DNA of 64,000 bases, from contig OY756970.1 of assembly GCA_963580455.1 (NCBI GenBank), positions 19,096,001-19,160,000 of the forward strand, written 5' to 3'. The notes beneath the pieces are model-generated. The model searched no databases. It saw only the letters and a list, made by a program, of their open reading frames with translations, and was not told where the DNA came from. Position numbers and translations under genes: made by a program. This DNA is from Euonymus europaeus. Taxonomy: Eukaryota > Streptophyta > Magnoliopsida > Celastrales > Celastraceae. Positions 49,376 through 61,346 of this stretch are shown here, piece by piece; within the stretch, counting starts at the first letter, position 1; every line of letters starts with the position of its first letter.

Positions 49376-49507
49376 CTACGGATGTAAGGGCAACCACCCT
49401 ATTGACGATAGTAAATGCTATCGGGAGATATGTTTTTGTTAATATGACTATATTGAAAGATGTAGTTTGTTGATATGGTTGGTTATGTGACTTTATTTTT
49501 GGATAAT
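49376..49507 (+). repeat. Repeat B, copy 1
   Basis: About 132 bp beginning ctacggatgtaagggcaacc, almost identical to 54907-55039. Contains gctatcgggagatatgtttt. Nature unknown; probably part of a transposon family. Confidence 0.85.
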
Positions 49508-49619
49508 AAATAAAAGAAAGAAACACACATGGACTACAGTCATGATGCAAGAAGCTATTCAAATAGTTACCAAGAATAATTTGCAATCCTTATTCGGTAT
49601 TCACTAGAGATCACTTATT

Positions 49620-50010
49620 TATTATGAGAACATCTATCGGAGAGACAAAAGAGAAGCAATCCTAGGTTTCCCTTGGCAGTGCATTTGGAATACATAAGGA
49701 TCCACCAAAAGTAGCATTGCTCTATATGGCAAGAAAGTCTTGAGGAGAAAAATTAGCAATAGGGGTCTCTCCCTTGTCAATCGCCTAATGTTGCATTGGT
49801 ACTAGACAAGGAAGTTTCAGGCTTGGTTTGGAATTTGATCGGTATCGACAGGTTTATGAGCAACAATCTAAGCCTCTGAGAAAGATTTGTGTGGGAAAAG
49901 AGGAAGAACAGAAGAAATTTATTTAAATATCCTATCTTCATGGACAATTGGCCTGATGATATAAAGCTTCAGCTTAATCATTAATGGAGGAACTTCTTTG
50001 ACAGTATTAG
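49620..50010 (+). mobile_element. L1 fragment
   Basis: Broken readings similar to the C-terminal zf-RVT part of plant L1 polyproteins: GFPWQCIWNT, then after a frame change ISNRGLSLVNRLMLHW. Other domains are missing. Confidence 0.5.
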
Positions 50011-50399
50011 AACATTAGATTAAGCTACATATTGTTCTAACCAGACGAAATCCACCAATAAAATCGATTCTAGAATCATAGACATAAAAATCAAACGATT
50101 CCAGCATTCTCGTATAACGACGCATATCGCACAAATAGCCAAAATCGTAGCATACATACAATTCCGTTGGGCGTCGACAGATGACAGATCTGCAAATAAA
50201 TCGCCCAAAACTGAAGAAGAATATAGCATACGTATTCTTCCAGAAACGAAAAGAAATAGAAGGAAAACCCAGAAAGGGCGTCGATTGGGGATTGAATACC
50301 TGTGAATGTCCCGGAGAAGGAGAAAGCTGAGGAGGAATGGGAGAGCGAGAGTGCGCGACCGAAGATCTGTATGTTGCAGAGGAGAGACGCGCAAACAAA

Positions 50400-51268
50400 A
50401 AGACCAGTACTAAAAAACGACAGAGAGATTTGCGTTTTGCACGAGTTGATCATTAAAAAAAATAATAAAAAAAAAAAAGTGATGTTAAGCAATTTTGGCG
50501 TTCGAAGATAAAAGTCTACTTGATTACATAACATGATGTCCAATTGAAGTATTGAACACCCTGATGCCACTTGTTGTTGGACTATCGCATAATTTGTAAT
50601 TAATATTTTATAGCTATTTCAAAGTCATGGTTTTGTAGACAGGTCTTTTGATCACTTCTCAACCAAATATGTCCAATTAAATATGTTTTGAAAATTAAAA
50701 AATGACACTCCTATAATATTTCACTAAAACATCCTAGATCACTAGACTCTTATTCGATCATTCTTTGGTATCTGTGAATTAATTGAGGTGCACATGAGTT
50801 GGTCCAGTTTATTATTCTTTGGGGTCCGTGAATTAATTGAGGTGCAAATTAAAAAAAATGACTCTCTCTCCAGTTTATTCTTTTTTTCACTCTCTGTCTT
50901 AGCCCATAGGTAATTTTCTCTCTATTTTCTGCGAGCTCTTCACGATTTACTCTTGCAAAGCTGCTTCGTCGCTTCATATGTCCGACTGAGCTTTGTTTAA
51001 TGACTTTTCCCACTTAATCTTATCCTTCATATAGGCGGACAATCAAACGGAACTTCCATCAGATGCGGGCATCCAATACTGCCGCTAAGTTGTCTAGCAG
51101 ATTCTTGACCAACTTCCTGACTTCCTCTTTCTTCGATTGACCTCTTCCCTCATTTTTCTAAATCTGAAAACTCAAATCATTTCCCAAACGAGATTTTAGG
51201 GGAGAAAATCATAATCTATCCGTTCTATTGAGACGCCCCTCTCTCCATATTTCTACTTTATTTAAACA
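50400..51268. other. Spacer left of the Helitron
   Basis: Upstream of the small membrane protein leader. Contains a short duplicated word (gtgaattaattgaggtgca at about 50775 and 50830) but no gene that I recognise. Confidence 0.4.
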
Positions 51269-54200
51269 CTAGGATAATAACCCGGGCTTTGCCCCGGAAC
51301 TATGTATGTGTTTTGAACAATTGACAATGTTACGACAGAGATTGAATGTAAGATGCTATTTCAGGAGACAAATGAACCTATAGCACTACCTTTAAACTAC
51401 TTTACATTGTGCAGCTTAGGTTGGTTATTATGAGTCTTGAGCATCAATCCAACATGAATGAGGAAAATATGTCCACTATCATAATTATTCACCAAATTTC
51501 AATGTCAATATACATATTAAATCAGCTAATGGCTCACGAAATTGCAGCTCATGTACATGATTGTGATGATCCAATTGTACTTGTATAGAATCACCAGACA
51601 AAAAAATAGTTTACACTAACCTTCATCGCAAATAACCACTGATGGGAAATATTAGCTTTGGTTTCCTTGTATAAATGCAATGTCAGAGAACTTCAATGAA
51701 CCTGCAATGAAAGAAAATAAAGGTAAACATGAATGAGGGGAAAAAGGGGGGGAGGGGGGGGGAGAGAAGAAAATAAGAAGGCAGGCTTATTAATTTCATA
51801 TCAGTAACGATTGAAATATGAAAGCTGATCAAAATAGACACGTTTGATGCATTAGAACTATAGGATTCAGATTATCACATATTGGAAAATAAGTTGGATT
51901 CATGTCACCCATGGCTTTCTAACGTATAAATACAAGTTAATAGTTAATTCAAGTGGACCTTACCTGCATGTAAGTTATGAGATTGATGATCGATGAACGA
52001 ACGTGACCATGAGAGAGTTTTTGTGAATGGTGATTACGACTGCTACACGGAAGATGGCAAAGGCGGTGGTTGAGATGCATGGAAAAGTTGTCAGGAACCG
52101 CTATAGAGTAGGTTCATGAACCTAGAAAAGGCATATGTCTCCCTTGCCAGCTGTGGAGAACGAAAGAAGGGGGAAAAACGAAGTCATGACTCTAGAAACT
52201 TACTTGCAAAAATGGAAAATAAATATCTATTATGTCTTCGAATGTACAGGCCTTGTCATCAATCAACCTGGAGGTGAACAAATTCAAGGTAACATTTGAT
52301 TGATGCATAGCAGGAAAACGATGGAGTTCTTCAGCTTATAGTCAATGAATCCAAATTAGCACCACTCAATAGTGTATAATAACTGAAAGAATTAAGCATT
52401 GCATTACCCGTACTTTTGGTAATGACTGCTCAGTTTCGGTGCATACAGCTCAAATAGATGTCGAGCATTTGACCCAAGCACCTCAGCAATTATTGTCCAC
52501 TACAGGTTCAATAAATTTAATGTTAAAATTTTTCATAAGAATAGTGACTGAAGATATTATTTTGAGCTTGTTTGCTCAAGTCTTACGTCGATATCATTCC
52601 GCAGTTTGAGATAGTCCACTTGCTCACCTCTGAATGACTAAAATAATTAGGAACCATACGCATTTTAGCTTCCTGTGGAGTCAATCCAAAGGTCTGTATT
52701 TGAAATAAAGACAAATGTCATAATCTGAGATATATTACTCCATAAAATATCAACATACATCATGGAGACAAACAGACATATAAACACAGGCTTTAGTCAT
52801 TTTTCATAGTAATACGTACTAAAAATTGAAAAGGATAACATAGAAACCTTTGGAAACATGTGGTTGGAAGGATGGCATGCATGCATAAGCTAAAGAATAG
52901 GCGTAACTCAATTTCAAATGGAAAATTGTGGACTACCCACAACATAAGATCATTTCGAATTGAACTTGATATGGATAAGCCACTAACTGAATATAACTAA
53001 AAGATATTGCACAAAAGGCAGTTAAAATAGGAATTCAAATCATTCAATAAGATCAACTCTATTGAGTATACCTTAAGTAAAAGGGCTAGTCTCTCAGCAC
53101 ATCTTTGGAAAGCACAAGGTACCCAAAACGATCAGAAACTGTACATAATCAAAAACAGCTTTGAAAGATTGAGAAACAACACCTAAACAACCCCTAATTT
53201 TTTTGGAACTAAACACTCTGTAGAATAGGAAAATTCGGCAAGAGTTGAAAATCAATGAGGAGAATCTAGCAAATCAAGAGTTGTTCGCCGATGCATGGAC
53301 CTGGACAACAGTCAAGATTGAACAGAGCAATTGAAAAATCAAGGCTGAAATGAAAAGAGGCAATGGGCAGTGATTTGACACCCGAGAAAGGCTTCTAGAT
53401 TATCAACACACACCTGTAAATTTCGGCAAGGAGCTTCAATGTTCAGAAAGAGAAATAGATGATTACGAAAAAATAGCAGAAGAAGAAGAGAAAAAAAATC
53501 AACCCGAGATTCATGCACCTTAGCACACGATGATGACCAAAGTACCCAAGTCTTAACCCATGAAAAGATCTGTCAACACACAAACAAAAAAAAGCACCAA
53601 CGTTAGAGCAAGAACAACACAGAACAAACAAAATTAAGATAAAATTGTCGAGGCCACAAGGCAACCAAGAACAAAACAAAATGAAGGACAGAGACAAAAA
53701 TAGTGTGAAGTGGACCAGACAGAATGATAAACGATGATGATTCAATTCTCGTAAGCTACGTCGTTCACCCGGGAAGAAATCGTCGAAGAATGTAGATAAA
53801 AGATGAAAACGCTTTCTCCGGAAAGATGAAATTGAAAGTGTTCTATCGAAGATGAATAAAGCTGAGATCGATTTTATCTACGACAGATCTCCGTTGTTTG
53901 CCAAAAGGAGACGCGAAGTTGACAGATCAAAAGCAGATTCATGCATCTGCGATAAAGTTTCTACTTTTGGGCGCATTTGAGGCGGTAGAATTTGTGGAGA
54001 CGGTAGAAGTTCCGGAAGAAGGTGTGGTCAAACAAAGCTGAGGCAGGAAGCAAGGAAAATCAGGCCAGGTTCATGTACCTGGAGAAGGCAGCTTTCTCCC
54101 TCAAAATCCTGGCGGTTAGAATGAACGGTGGATACAGCATGTGGAAATCTATATTGACGTATGGGGTTGACGCGAGAGGAGCAAATTTCGCGCGAGTAGG

Positions 54201-54277
54201 AAGAATAGTCAGGACTCGCCAGGAGAATGCCCTATTTGTTTGTACTTTATATAGATAGTATAGATAGATAGTATAGA
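51269..54277 (-). mobile_element. Non-autonomous Helitron, about 3.0 kb
   Basis: Read on the minus strand, the 5' end is TCTATACTATCTATCTATAC at 54277 and the 3' end is CCGGGGCAAAGCCCGGG (a stem-loop) followed by TTATTATC and CTAG at 51269. The host bases are A and T at the two borders (51268 a, 54278 t), as expected for insertion between A and T. No Rep-helicase is present. It carries exon-like gene pieces (51640-52700). The exact 5' base could be a few bases off because of the tatctatac repeats. Confidence 0.75.
51680..52695 (-). pseudogene. Captured exons inside the Helitron (unknown gene)
   Basis: Exon-like readings in order on the minus strand: FGLTPQEAKMRM near 52690-52655, FRGEQVDYLKLRNDID in 52587-52637 (acceptor ttattttag, donor gtaag), IIAEVLGSNARHLFELYAPK followed by LSSHYQKYG in 52408-52499 (acceptor cctgtag, donor gtaatg), YLEFVHLQ ending near 52272, and SLKFSDIAFIQGNQS with a stop after an acceptor at about 51706. 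Splice sites and frames fit a host gene piece with its introns. I do not recognise the parent gene. Confidence 0.5.
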
Positions 54278-55524
54278 TATATAAACTAATCAATTAAAGA
54301 TAAAAACGAGATCACTTTATTTTGCGAGCATAAACACTGCCTTTTCCTTGGCCGTTTATTCAATGAGAAAGCGTCCACATCTTGTCAGAGAGCAATGCTA
54401 CATCCACATAATTTATCACCCCTCATTTTATCCCAAATTCATGTGCCATATGTTTTAGTCGTCGATTAATATAACGCTTACTTAACATACAATGCTCCAT
54501 ATTAATTGAGGGTCATATTTTGAGAGTCTCGAGCATTATCTTTTGTGAAACAACACATAATTCGAACTGTGGATTAAAGGTGGCAAAAATTTAGGTCTAG
54601 GTTAAACAATATAGGATGTTTATGAGATATTTGTATGTTCGAACTGTGGATTAACGGATTCGTTTGGATTTCATATGTACTTAATAGGATGTTTAATATC
54701 TAAATTGGTTTAAATCCGGACATGTAAATTGAATAATAATTTAATATGAGTTAGGGTTCGGACATGATGTTTGTGTTTGGACCCTAACTGGATTTTAAAT
54801 CAAATAATTTTTTTATATTTAGCCACAGACTTCGAATATAAAATTTATGTCCCAACTCGGTTTAATTCAAATTGGACATTATTATGACACCCCTAAAGCT
54901 CACATACTACGGATGTAAGGGCAACCACCCTATTGGCGATAGTAAATGCTATCGGGAGATATGTTTTTGTTAATATGACTATATTGAAAGATGTATTATG
55001 TTGATATGGTTGATTATGTGACTTTATTTTTGAGTAATAGAAATCATATCTAATATTAATTTTAATATAAAAAATATAGACTAATGAAATGTTGGTGATT
55101 TATTTTTGAAAAATGAAAAAATTACTTTTTAAAATATATTTTATTGATATGTTATGTTAATAAATAGATGAATATATGAAAACCTTTTTTATATAATAGA
55201 AGTGAGAATCAATTTCATGAGAACATTAGGTAGAGTATTCTGGGTGCCCATTATTAATTAAGAAGAAAAGGAAAGGTTATATTCGCTTTTTATTTTCCAA
55301 ATCGGAGACCTAGTCCCCCACAATACGAAAAATCATCGCTTTCGGCTTTGGCGTTCAAAATCATCAAAACCTTCGGCTTTTGATTCCTTTCAGGTGTGGA
55401 TATCTTCTTCTTATCCATATTTCAATTTTTAATATAGTTAGTTGTAATTAGGGTTCTTGAGACGATAGATGCTGATGCTTTTTAGTTTATAGTACAAATT
55501 TTAAATCGATTGTGGTAGAAGGAG
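54278..55524. other. Spacer and SERINC promoter
   Basis: At about 54570-54890 there is a stretch starting taaaggtggcaaaaatttag and ending tatgacacccctaaa, which looks like the imperfect ends of a small hAT-type element. Repeat B copy 2 follows, then an AT-rich segment, and the SERINC promoter and leader from about 55250. The leader has two short related words (ctttcggctttggcgttc, ccttcggcttttgattcc). Confidence 0.45.
54907..55039 (+). repeat. Repeat B, copy 2
   Basis: Partner of 49376-49507, same orientation, with only a handful of differences (for example gcgatagt against acgatagt). Confidence 0.85.
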
Positions 55525-58500
55525 ATGTGGGCGGCGTCTTGTCTAGCGTCATGCTGCGCGGCTTGTGCTTGCGACGCATGCCGGACTGTGGTGTCGGGGA
55601 TCAGCCGGCGGTCTGCGAGGATTGCTTACTGCGGCCTTTTTGCGCTTTCACTTCTAGTCTCCTGGATCCTCCGTGAGGTCGCTGCTCCTCTTATGCAGAA
55701 ACTCCCTTGTAAGTACTTATATACTTTTGTTTTATAGTTTATTTTTTTGTCTATTTAATTTCTTTTAGGGTTTTTTGTGTAACAAATTATTTGGGGGCTT
55801 TTAATTTGATTTACAATAACTTTGATCTGTATGGATCAAATTCTTTTTTCAATTTTGTAAATTTGGCTGCCTAGAGTTTTTGTGATAAATTATGCTTTAC
55901 CGTGGGTATATTATTGCCTTTTCCCATTGGGAAAAAAAATTTGGTGGAATTTTTAAATAAACATTAACCATTTGTGTTCCTCCATGATTTAGGAAAGCAT
56001 AAACACATTCATAATCAAAAGCATTTTTCTCCAAATAGTTGTCTGAATTTTTGGACGTGATTTACTGCAATACCAACTGAAGTAGAGCAATGAAAGCTAT
56101 GCTTCTTAATTAGGGCTTACTGAGCCACACGTGGTTTAAGAGTCGTAGCGGGTGGTTGACTAGACAAAAATTGGTTATAGAGTAGTTAATTGGAAATTTT
56201 GACACCTTGGTACATCTTCTGGGATGTTGTGAACATTACTTTTAGGTTTTATGATACTTTGGCTATTGGATAAAAAAATTATTTGTTCATTGTTGGATGT
56301 TACAGGCTTTTGAAAACAAGAGTTATATTTTGTAGGTGTAGTAGATAATTTGTTTTTATTGTTTGAGAATTGAATTATTGGAAAAAGGAGTTTTTCTTAG
56401 GAATCTCATTTGAGATTCTTCGGCATAACACATAATTATTGATGGCATGAACCAATCGGTGCAATTTCTGTGCTGAAAAATTTCCCTTAAAATGCTTCAT
56501 TCATCTGGCACATATCACCATAGCTGTCATGTCATGCTCTCACTATCTCTCCATCTTTCTTTCTTCCTTTGTCACTTCAAAACTGAAGTTTGGTCTCTGT
56601 CTATTCTGTTTTAAAATGGATGTTCACAGTCAAAATGAGTCGGTAGCTGAGTCACTCGAGTCTCAACGAGTCCGAGCCTGTGTTGACTGTCTTGACAGAG
56701 TCCGACACAGACTCGGTCGCGCCGAGCGCATGTCGGACTTGGACTCTTCATCAGTTTTGCCGGGTCTGTGCTACCTAGATCATAATATGAATTGGTAACC
56801 TACATTTGTAGCCATCCTAATAATATGATAAATTTATTCTTAATAGTACTTGAACTCTCGAGAAGAAATTATTAAGATTACGCGGTGGGATTGACTGGAC
56901 AGAATTGAACATACGATTTGTAATTGACAAATTTGCATCGAACTTAGGGAATTTCCAAATACCCTTACTAATGAAAATTAAAGAAATTAAAACTGATTTA
57001 AGAGGTTCTGATTTAACTCATCGCGTTTAAGAAATTCAACGAAAATGATGATGAATATCACTCGAACCGCCACTTAATGTGCCTCTTCTGTTTGTTGTCA
57101 GATTAGTTAAGTATTAAAATTTAGAACTAGTAGTTTCTTGTCAAATTAGTTAAGTATTGGAACTATTAGCAGGGACAATGTTTAGTGACCTTTGGAGACT
57201 GCTGCAAGTGTGCTTTATCACCACCACCACTGCTATCATCACACAAAGTTCTAAATTTCTATCACATTTTACCTTAATAGCAACTGTTTTACAGTGGGTT
57301 TTTATTAGCATCTAAGGATAATAATGATATTTTCTTTCGGGGGAAGAAACTGATGTTGTATTCGTTACGGATGTAGGGATTAATCACTTTCATCAGACAC
57401 CTAGCAGAGAGTGGTTTGAAACTGATGCAGTACTGCGAGTTAGCTTGGGAAATTTCCTCTTCTTTACTATTTTTGCAATCTTAATGACTGGTGTGAAAAG
57501 TCAGAAGGATCCTCGTGATGGTTTGCACCATGGTGGCTGGATGATGAAAATAATTTGCTGGTGCCTTTTGGTAATCTTTATGTTTTTCCTTCCAAATGAG
57601 ATCATCAGCTTTTATGGTAAGCGTATTTACAATCTTTGCATTTATTCCTTCAATGGTAGCTACTTTTTTAGCTTTTGTTTATGCTGTTCTTATAGTTTCT
57701 AGTAAATAATTGTTTTTCATATTGTACTTCATAAATTTCTTTTTTTTGTTGGATGGGACGGTCATTCTAGTTTTTCTTTATTTTGCTTTTTAGACTAATT
57801 AAATGATCATGTGAGAGTGTATATTCAGGTGTGCTTTTCATTGCCAGAGTATTTTTTTCGTATTGTTGGGAAAGTACCTAAGTTGATTGAGGATGAAATC
57901 TCCAGCCCAATTATATCAAAAGGGAAGAAATTTGTCGACCCTTTGATCAATCCAATGTGTGCCATATGAGCTTTTCGGTTAGCTTGATTGGTTGATTATC
58001 TTAAGATTGACTCTAATTCTTGAGAATCGGTCACTGGTTATATAGCTATTTTGAGATATTGCATTTTATTGAGAAGACGACTGACTGACTATTTGAGGTT
58101 AGTCATCATTTTAAATTAACAGGCAGCTACTCTATGTTTGCAGAGTCAATGTCTAAGTTTGGATCAGGATTGTTTCTTCTTGTTCAAGTTGTGCTTCTGT
58201 TGGATTTTGTTCATGGATGGAATGAGAAATGGGTTGGATATGATGAACAGTTCTGGTTAGTTAACTTTTGGTTGTGATTCAAGTTCCTTTTTTTTATTAT
58301 ATACTTCTTTGACTATATTTTACTCTATTCATTCTACATTTTTTCATATGTGCAGGTTTATTGCTCTTTTTGTTGTTTCACTTGTCTGCTACTTGGCGAC
58401 ATTTGTTGTCTCTGGACTTCTCTTCCATTGGTTCACACCTTCTTCACACGACTGTGGCCTGAATTTATTTTTCATTGTTATGACCCTGATAGTTGTTCTT

Positions 58501-60207
58501 GTCTTTGCCATTGTTGCACTGCATCCTGCGGTGAGTTCTAAATCTCTCTTTTTTTTAGCTATAAATGTTCATGTACGTCAGTTCATTTCTGCTTCCCTTT
58601 CACACACGTAGTTACAATTATAAGAGAAAATACATGATGCTATAGGAACTGTTTTTATTCTCTCAATCACCAGGCGTGCATCTGTGTGAATAGTCATAAG
58701 TATTTAAATAAATAATTATTTGAAGGTCTTATTTGCTCTGTTGTTATAGAAAAGTAGGGTTTGATGAAGGGTAATAGACTAATAGGGAAGGTGGAATGTT
58801 CTTCCTTTTATATTTTTCTCACTGGGGTTTTAAAAAGAACTTCTGAAACCCCCTTTAGTCCAACTTCCAATCATGGTTTTGTTATGATCTCCTCATTTAC
58901 GAAACCCCCAAGCACGTTCTTCCAAGTATGCCGTTTATATTTATCATGATGTTCAATTCATAATTCTCATCGTTCATCCTTAGTTTATTATTTTGAGTGA
59001 CCTTGTGTCTCCTCTTCTCATATTTCTCATTTTGATGCTTAACAGGTAAATGGTAGCATTTTGCCAGCTTCAGTTATATCTCTGTACTGCATGTATCTGT
59101 GCTACAGTGGACTTGCCAGTGAACCAAGGGACTATGAGTGCAATGGTCTTCACAGGCATTCTAAAGCTGTTTCCACTGGCACACTTACTTTTGGTCTGCT
59201 TACGACTGTTCTATCGGTTGTTTATTCTGCTGTCCGTGCAGGGTCTTCTACTTCTTTGCTCTCTCCTCCAAGTTCACCACGTGCAGGTGAGTATTGACAA
59301 ATTTTTCAAGTTTTGGCTAGTCTGGAATCTGGATGTGCAACCTGCAACAATACTTTAGCAGTGCTGTTTCAGCCTGATAATTTAAACAAATATTTGTTTC
59401 ATGATATTTGTTAATACCTTGGTGTCTTTGTGGTGCTTACTTTCTAATCATTGCAGCCACTTTTGGATATTCCTAGGAGGATAGGACGAGGAAACTTGTA
59501 CAACTTTTGTTGCTATATGAAGCTTTTTTATTTGGAGTTCTGGTTCTTAGCTTTCCACATAATTCGACTGTGAACTTTTTTCTACGGAGAAAGCATGATA
59601 TGTTTAAACCGTTTAAAATAAAGTCTATTTTATGCTTTATTCATTGAAAATAAAACCAGAGCATGCATATATGTTTTGTATACAGTTTCCAAAACCAACT
59701 AAAAGTGAAAACATATGAAAAGATGTTCTCAATTTTCTTTTGAAAATGAAAAAGAAATCGCTACAGTTTTGATTGATGAAAATGTTTTTCCTGAGAGGAT
59801 GAACTGTTTTAATTTTCGTGGAAACTGATAATGAATAAATAAAAACAGTTTTAAAGCCAAAAGCCTTAGTGCCTTACTCTCTTGGAATCTGACCATGTGC
59901 TTTCCCTGGTGACGGTGCAGGTAAGCCTCTGCTTCCATTGGACAACACAGCAGAAGAGGGCGGTGAAAAAGAGAATGCTAAGTCAGTAACTTATTCATAT
60001 TCCTTCTTCCATATCATCTTCTCCTTGGCTAGTATGTATTCAGCCATGCTTTTGACTGGGTGGTCGACTTCTGTTGGGGAGAGTGGGAAATTGATCGATG
60101 TAGGTTGGCCGTCTGTCTGGGTCCGGATTGTTACTGGTTGGGCAACTGCCGCTCTTTACCTGTGGTCTCTGGTTGCTCCCATTCTATTCCCAGAGAGGGA
60201 ATTCTAA
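55525..60207 (+). CDS. SERINC family membrane protein
   Basis: Six phased exons (55525-55708, 57377-57616, 58144-58255, 58356-58530, 59046-59286, 59921-60207) give 412 aa, the usual family size. The Cys-rich start MWAASCLASCCAACACDACR is diagnostic for serine incorporators (SERINC/TMS). About ten membrane spans follow, with family blocks such as DPRDGLHHGGWMMKIICWCL, FVHGWNEKWVGYDEQFW, YCMYLCYSGLASEPRDYECN and SYSFFHIIFSLASMYSAMLL, and the end VAPILFPEREF. SERINCs sit in endomembranes and have been linked to serine supply for phosphatidylserine and sphingolipid synthesis and to lipid scrambling. The plant role is not settled. No defect was seen. Intron 1 (1.7 kb) holds only a chance open frame. 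Confidence 0.95.
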
Positions 60208-61346
60208 TGCCAATAATTTGGGGTGACAAAACTCTGTCTCTGTAATGTAATTCGACTACTTCCATGCAAAAACTGAGATATCGTGAATAGTATGCTCCAC
60301 TATATATAGTTTGCATGAAAATTGTGTGATGCAAAATCCTTATTACTTTTGGAAATCTTGAAACTGTGAAGAATAAATGCACCATCTTGTCAATGTGCTT
60401 CTGCTTCTCAAACGAAATTACAGTTTGTATCAGTTGTTGGGTTTATCCATTGGATTGATTGATGACTCCCAGAAGAGTTCATGTATTCGGGGAACATGGA
60501 TCAAACGAGTTTTTTTTAAAAAAAAAAAAAAATCTTTGGAAGTGAGATACTGAGATTAGTTAACCATGTTTATGCACTAATCTTGATATAGGTGAAGCTG
60601 GTAAAATTTTTATTTTAATAATTAGGAAGACGTGATATTATTTGAGAATTTTGAGGACCAAATTCAACATCATCCTCATCCTTAAAATAATTAACACAGA
60701 GGTGGTTGGGACTTTTGTGTAAAACCCATTTAAGTATATAAAATTAATTAACGAAAGTACAAAGTAGTTTTATTTTCTACTTAAGCTAACAAGTTTTTCT
60801 TTGGATAGCCGAACCCTTGTCTATTGCAAAAAATGAGAAAATTAAATTTTATTAGAGTAATTAACATTTTTGGTCACTCAAAAATACACGTCTATAATTC
60901 AATCACTAAACTAATTGACATTATGGTTTGGTTTAATGTATGACTTTAACTATCAAAATAATATGTTAAGAGGGCAGAAGGTGAATTTTAAATATGTTCA
61001 AAAAATACTTTTTATATTATAATTTAACATCAAATAACACATTTAACATTATTTGTAATGTTACGTACACCCAAAACATTACTCTCAATTTGCTCCTAAT
61101 TTATGTTGTGGTGATTATATATATATACACACACCACCATTTGACCCCCCAACAATTCACAAGAATTGAAGGGTAAATGGAGATCGCATTTTGGGATGTC
61201 AAATGTCATCTTTTACCACCTCATTTCTCCATTTATCCATTGCAGGGTGCTAAAATAAGAGGTTCTAGGACCCATTTTAGCACCTCCTTTTGGAGTTTGC
61301 TCTAATAAGTCGGTGACAGAAAAGAAAACGCAGGATGCGAAGAGGG
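60208..61346. other. SERINC 3' region and epimerase promoter
   Basis: SERINC 3' untranslated region, then AT-rich DNA. At about 61170-61310 there is a small hairpin (ggtgctaaaata / cattttagcacc) within sequence that looks like a miniature transposon end (cacctccttttggagtttgc). The epimerase leader follows. Confidence 0.45.

Larger units (their letters stand above)
48654..50299 (-). other. Probable 5' leader intron of the small membrane protein
   Basis: Bounded by an acceptor just upstream of the coding exon and by a donor at about 50299. It contains repeat B (49376-49507), an L1 fragment (49620-50010) and an open frame at 49055-49366 with no recognised family. The intron itself is inferred. 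Confidence 0.45.

Noticed and set aside
50015..50570. Three overlapping minus-strand open frames of 124-159 aa
   Set aside because: They overlap each other in different frames, look like T-rich chance frames, and coincide with the inferred leader exon and intron of the small membrane protein.
54570..54890. Small hAT element with ends taaaggtggcaa / gacacccctaaa
   Set aside because: The ends are only loosely inverted and no 8-bp duplication was found; mentioned only within the spacer entry.
56529..56798. 89-aa open frame in SERINC intron 1
   Set aside because: It lies within a well-bounded intron and has no family resemblance; the GAGTC-rich part looks like low-complexity sequence.
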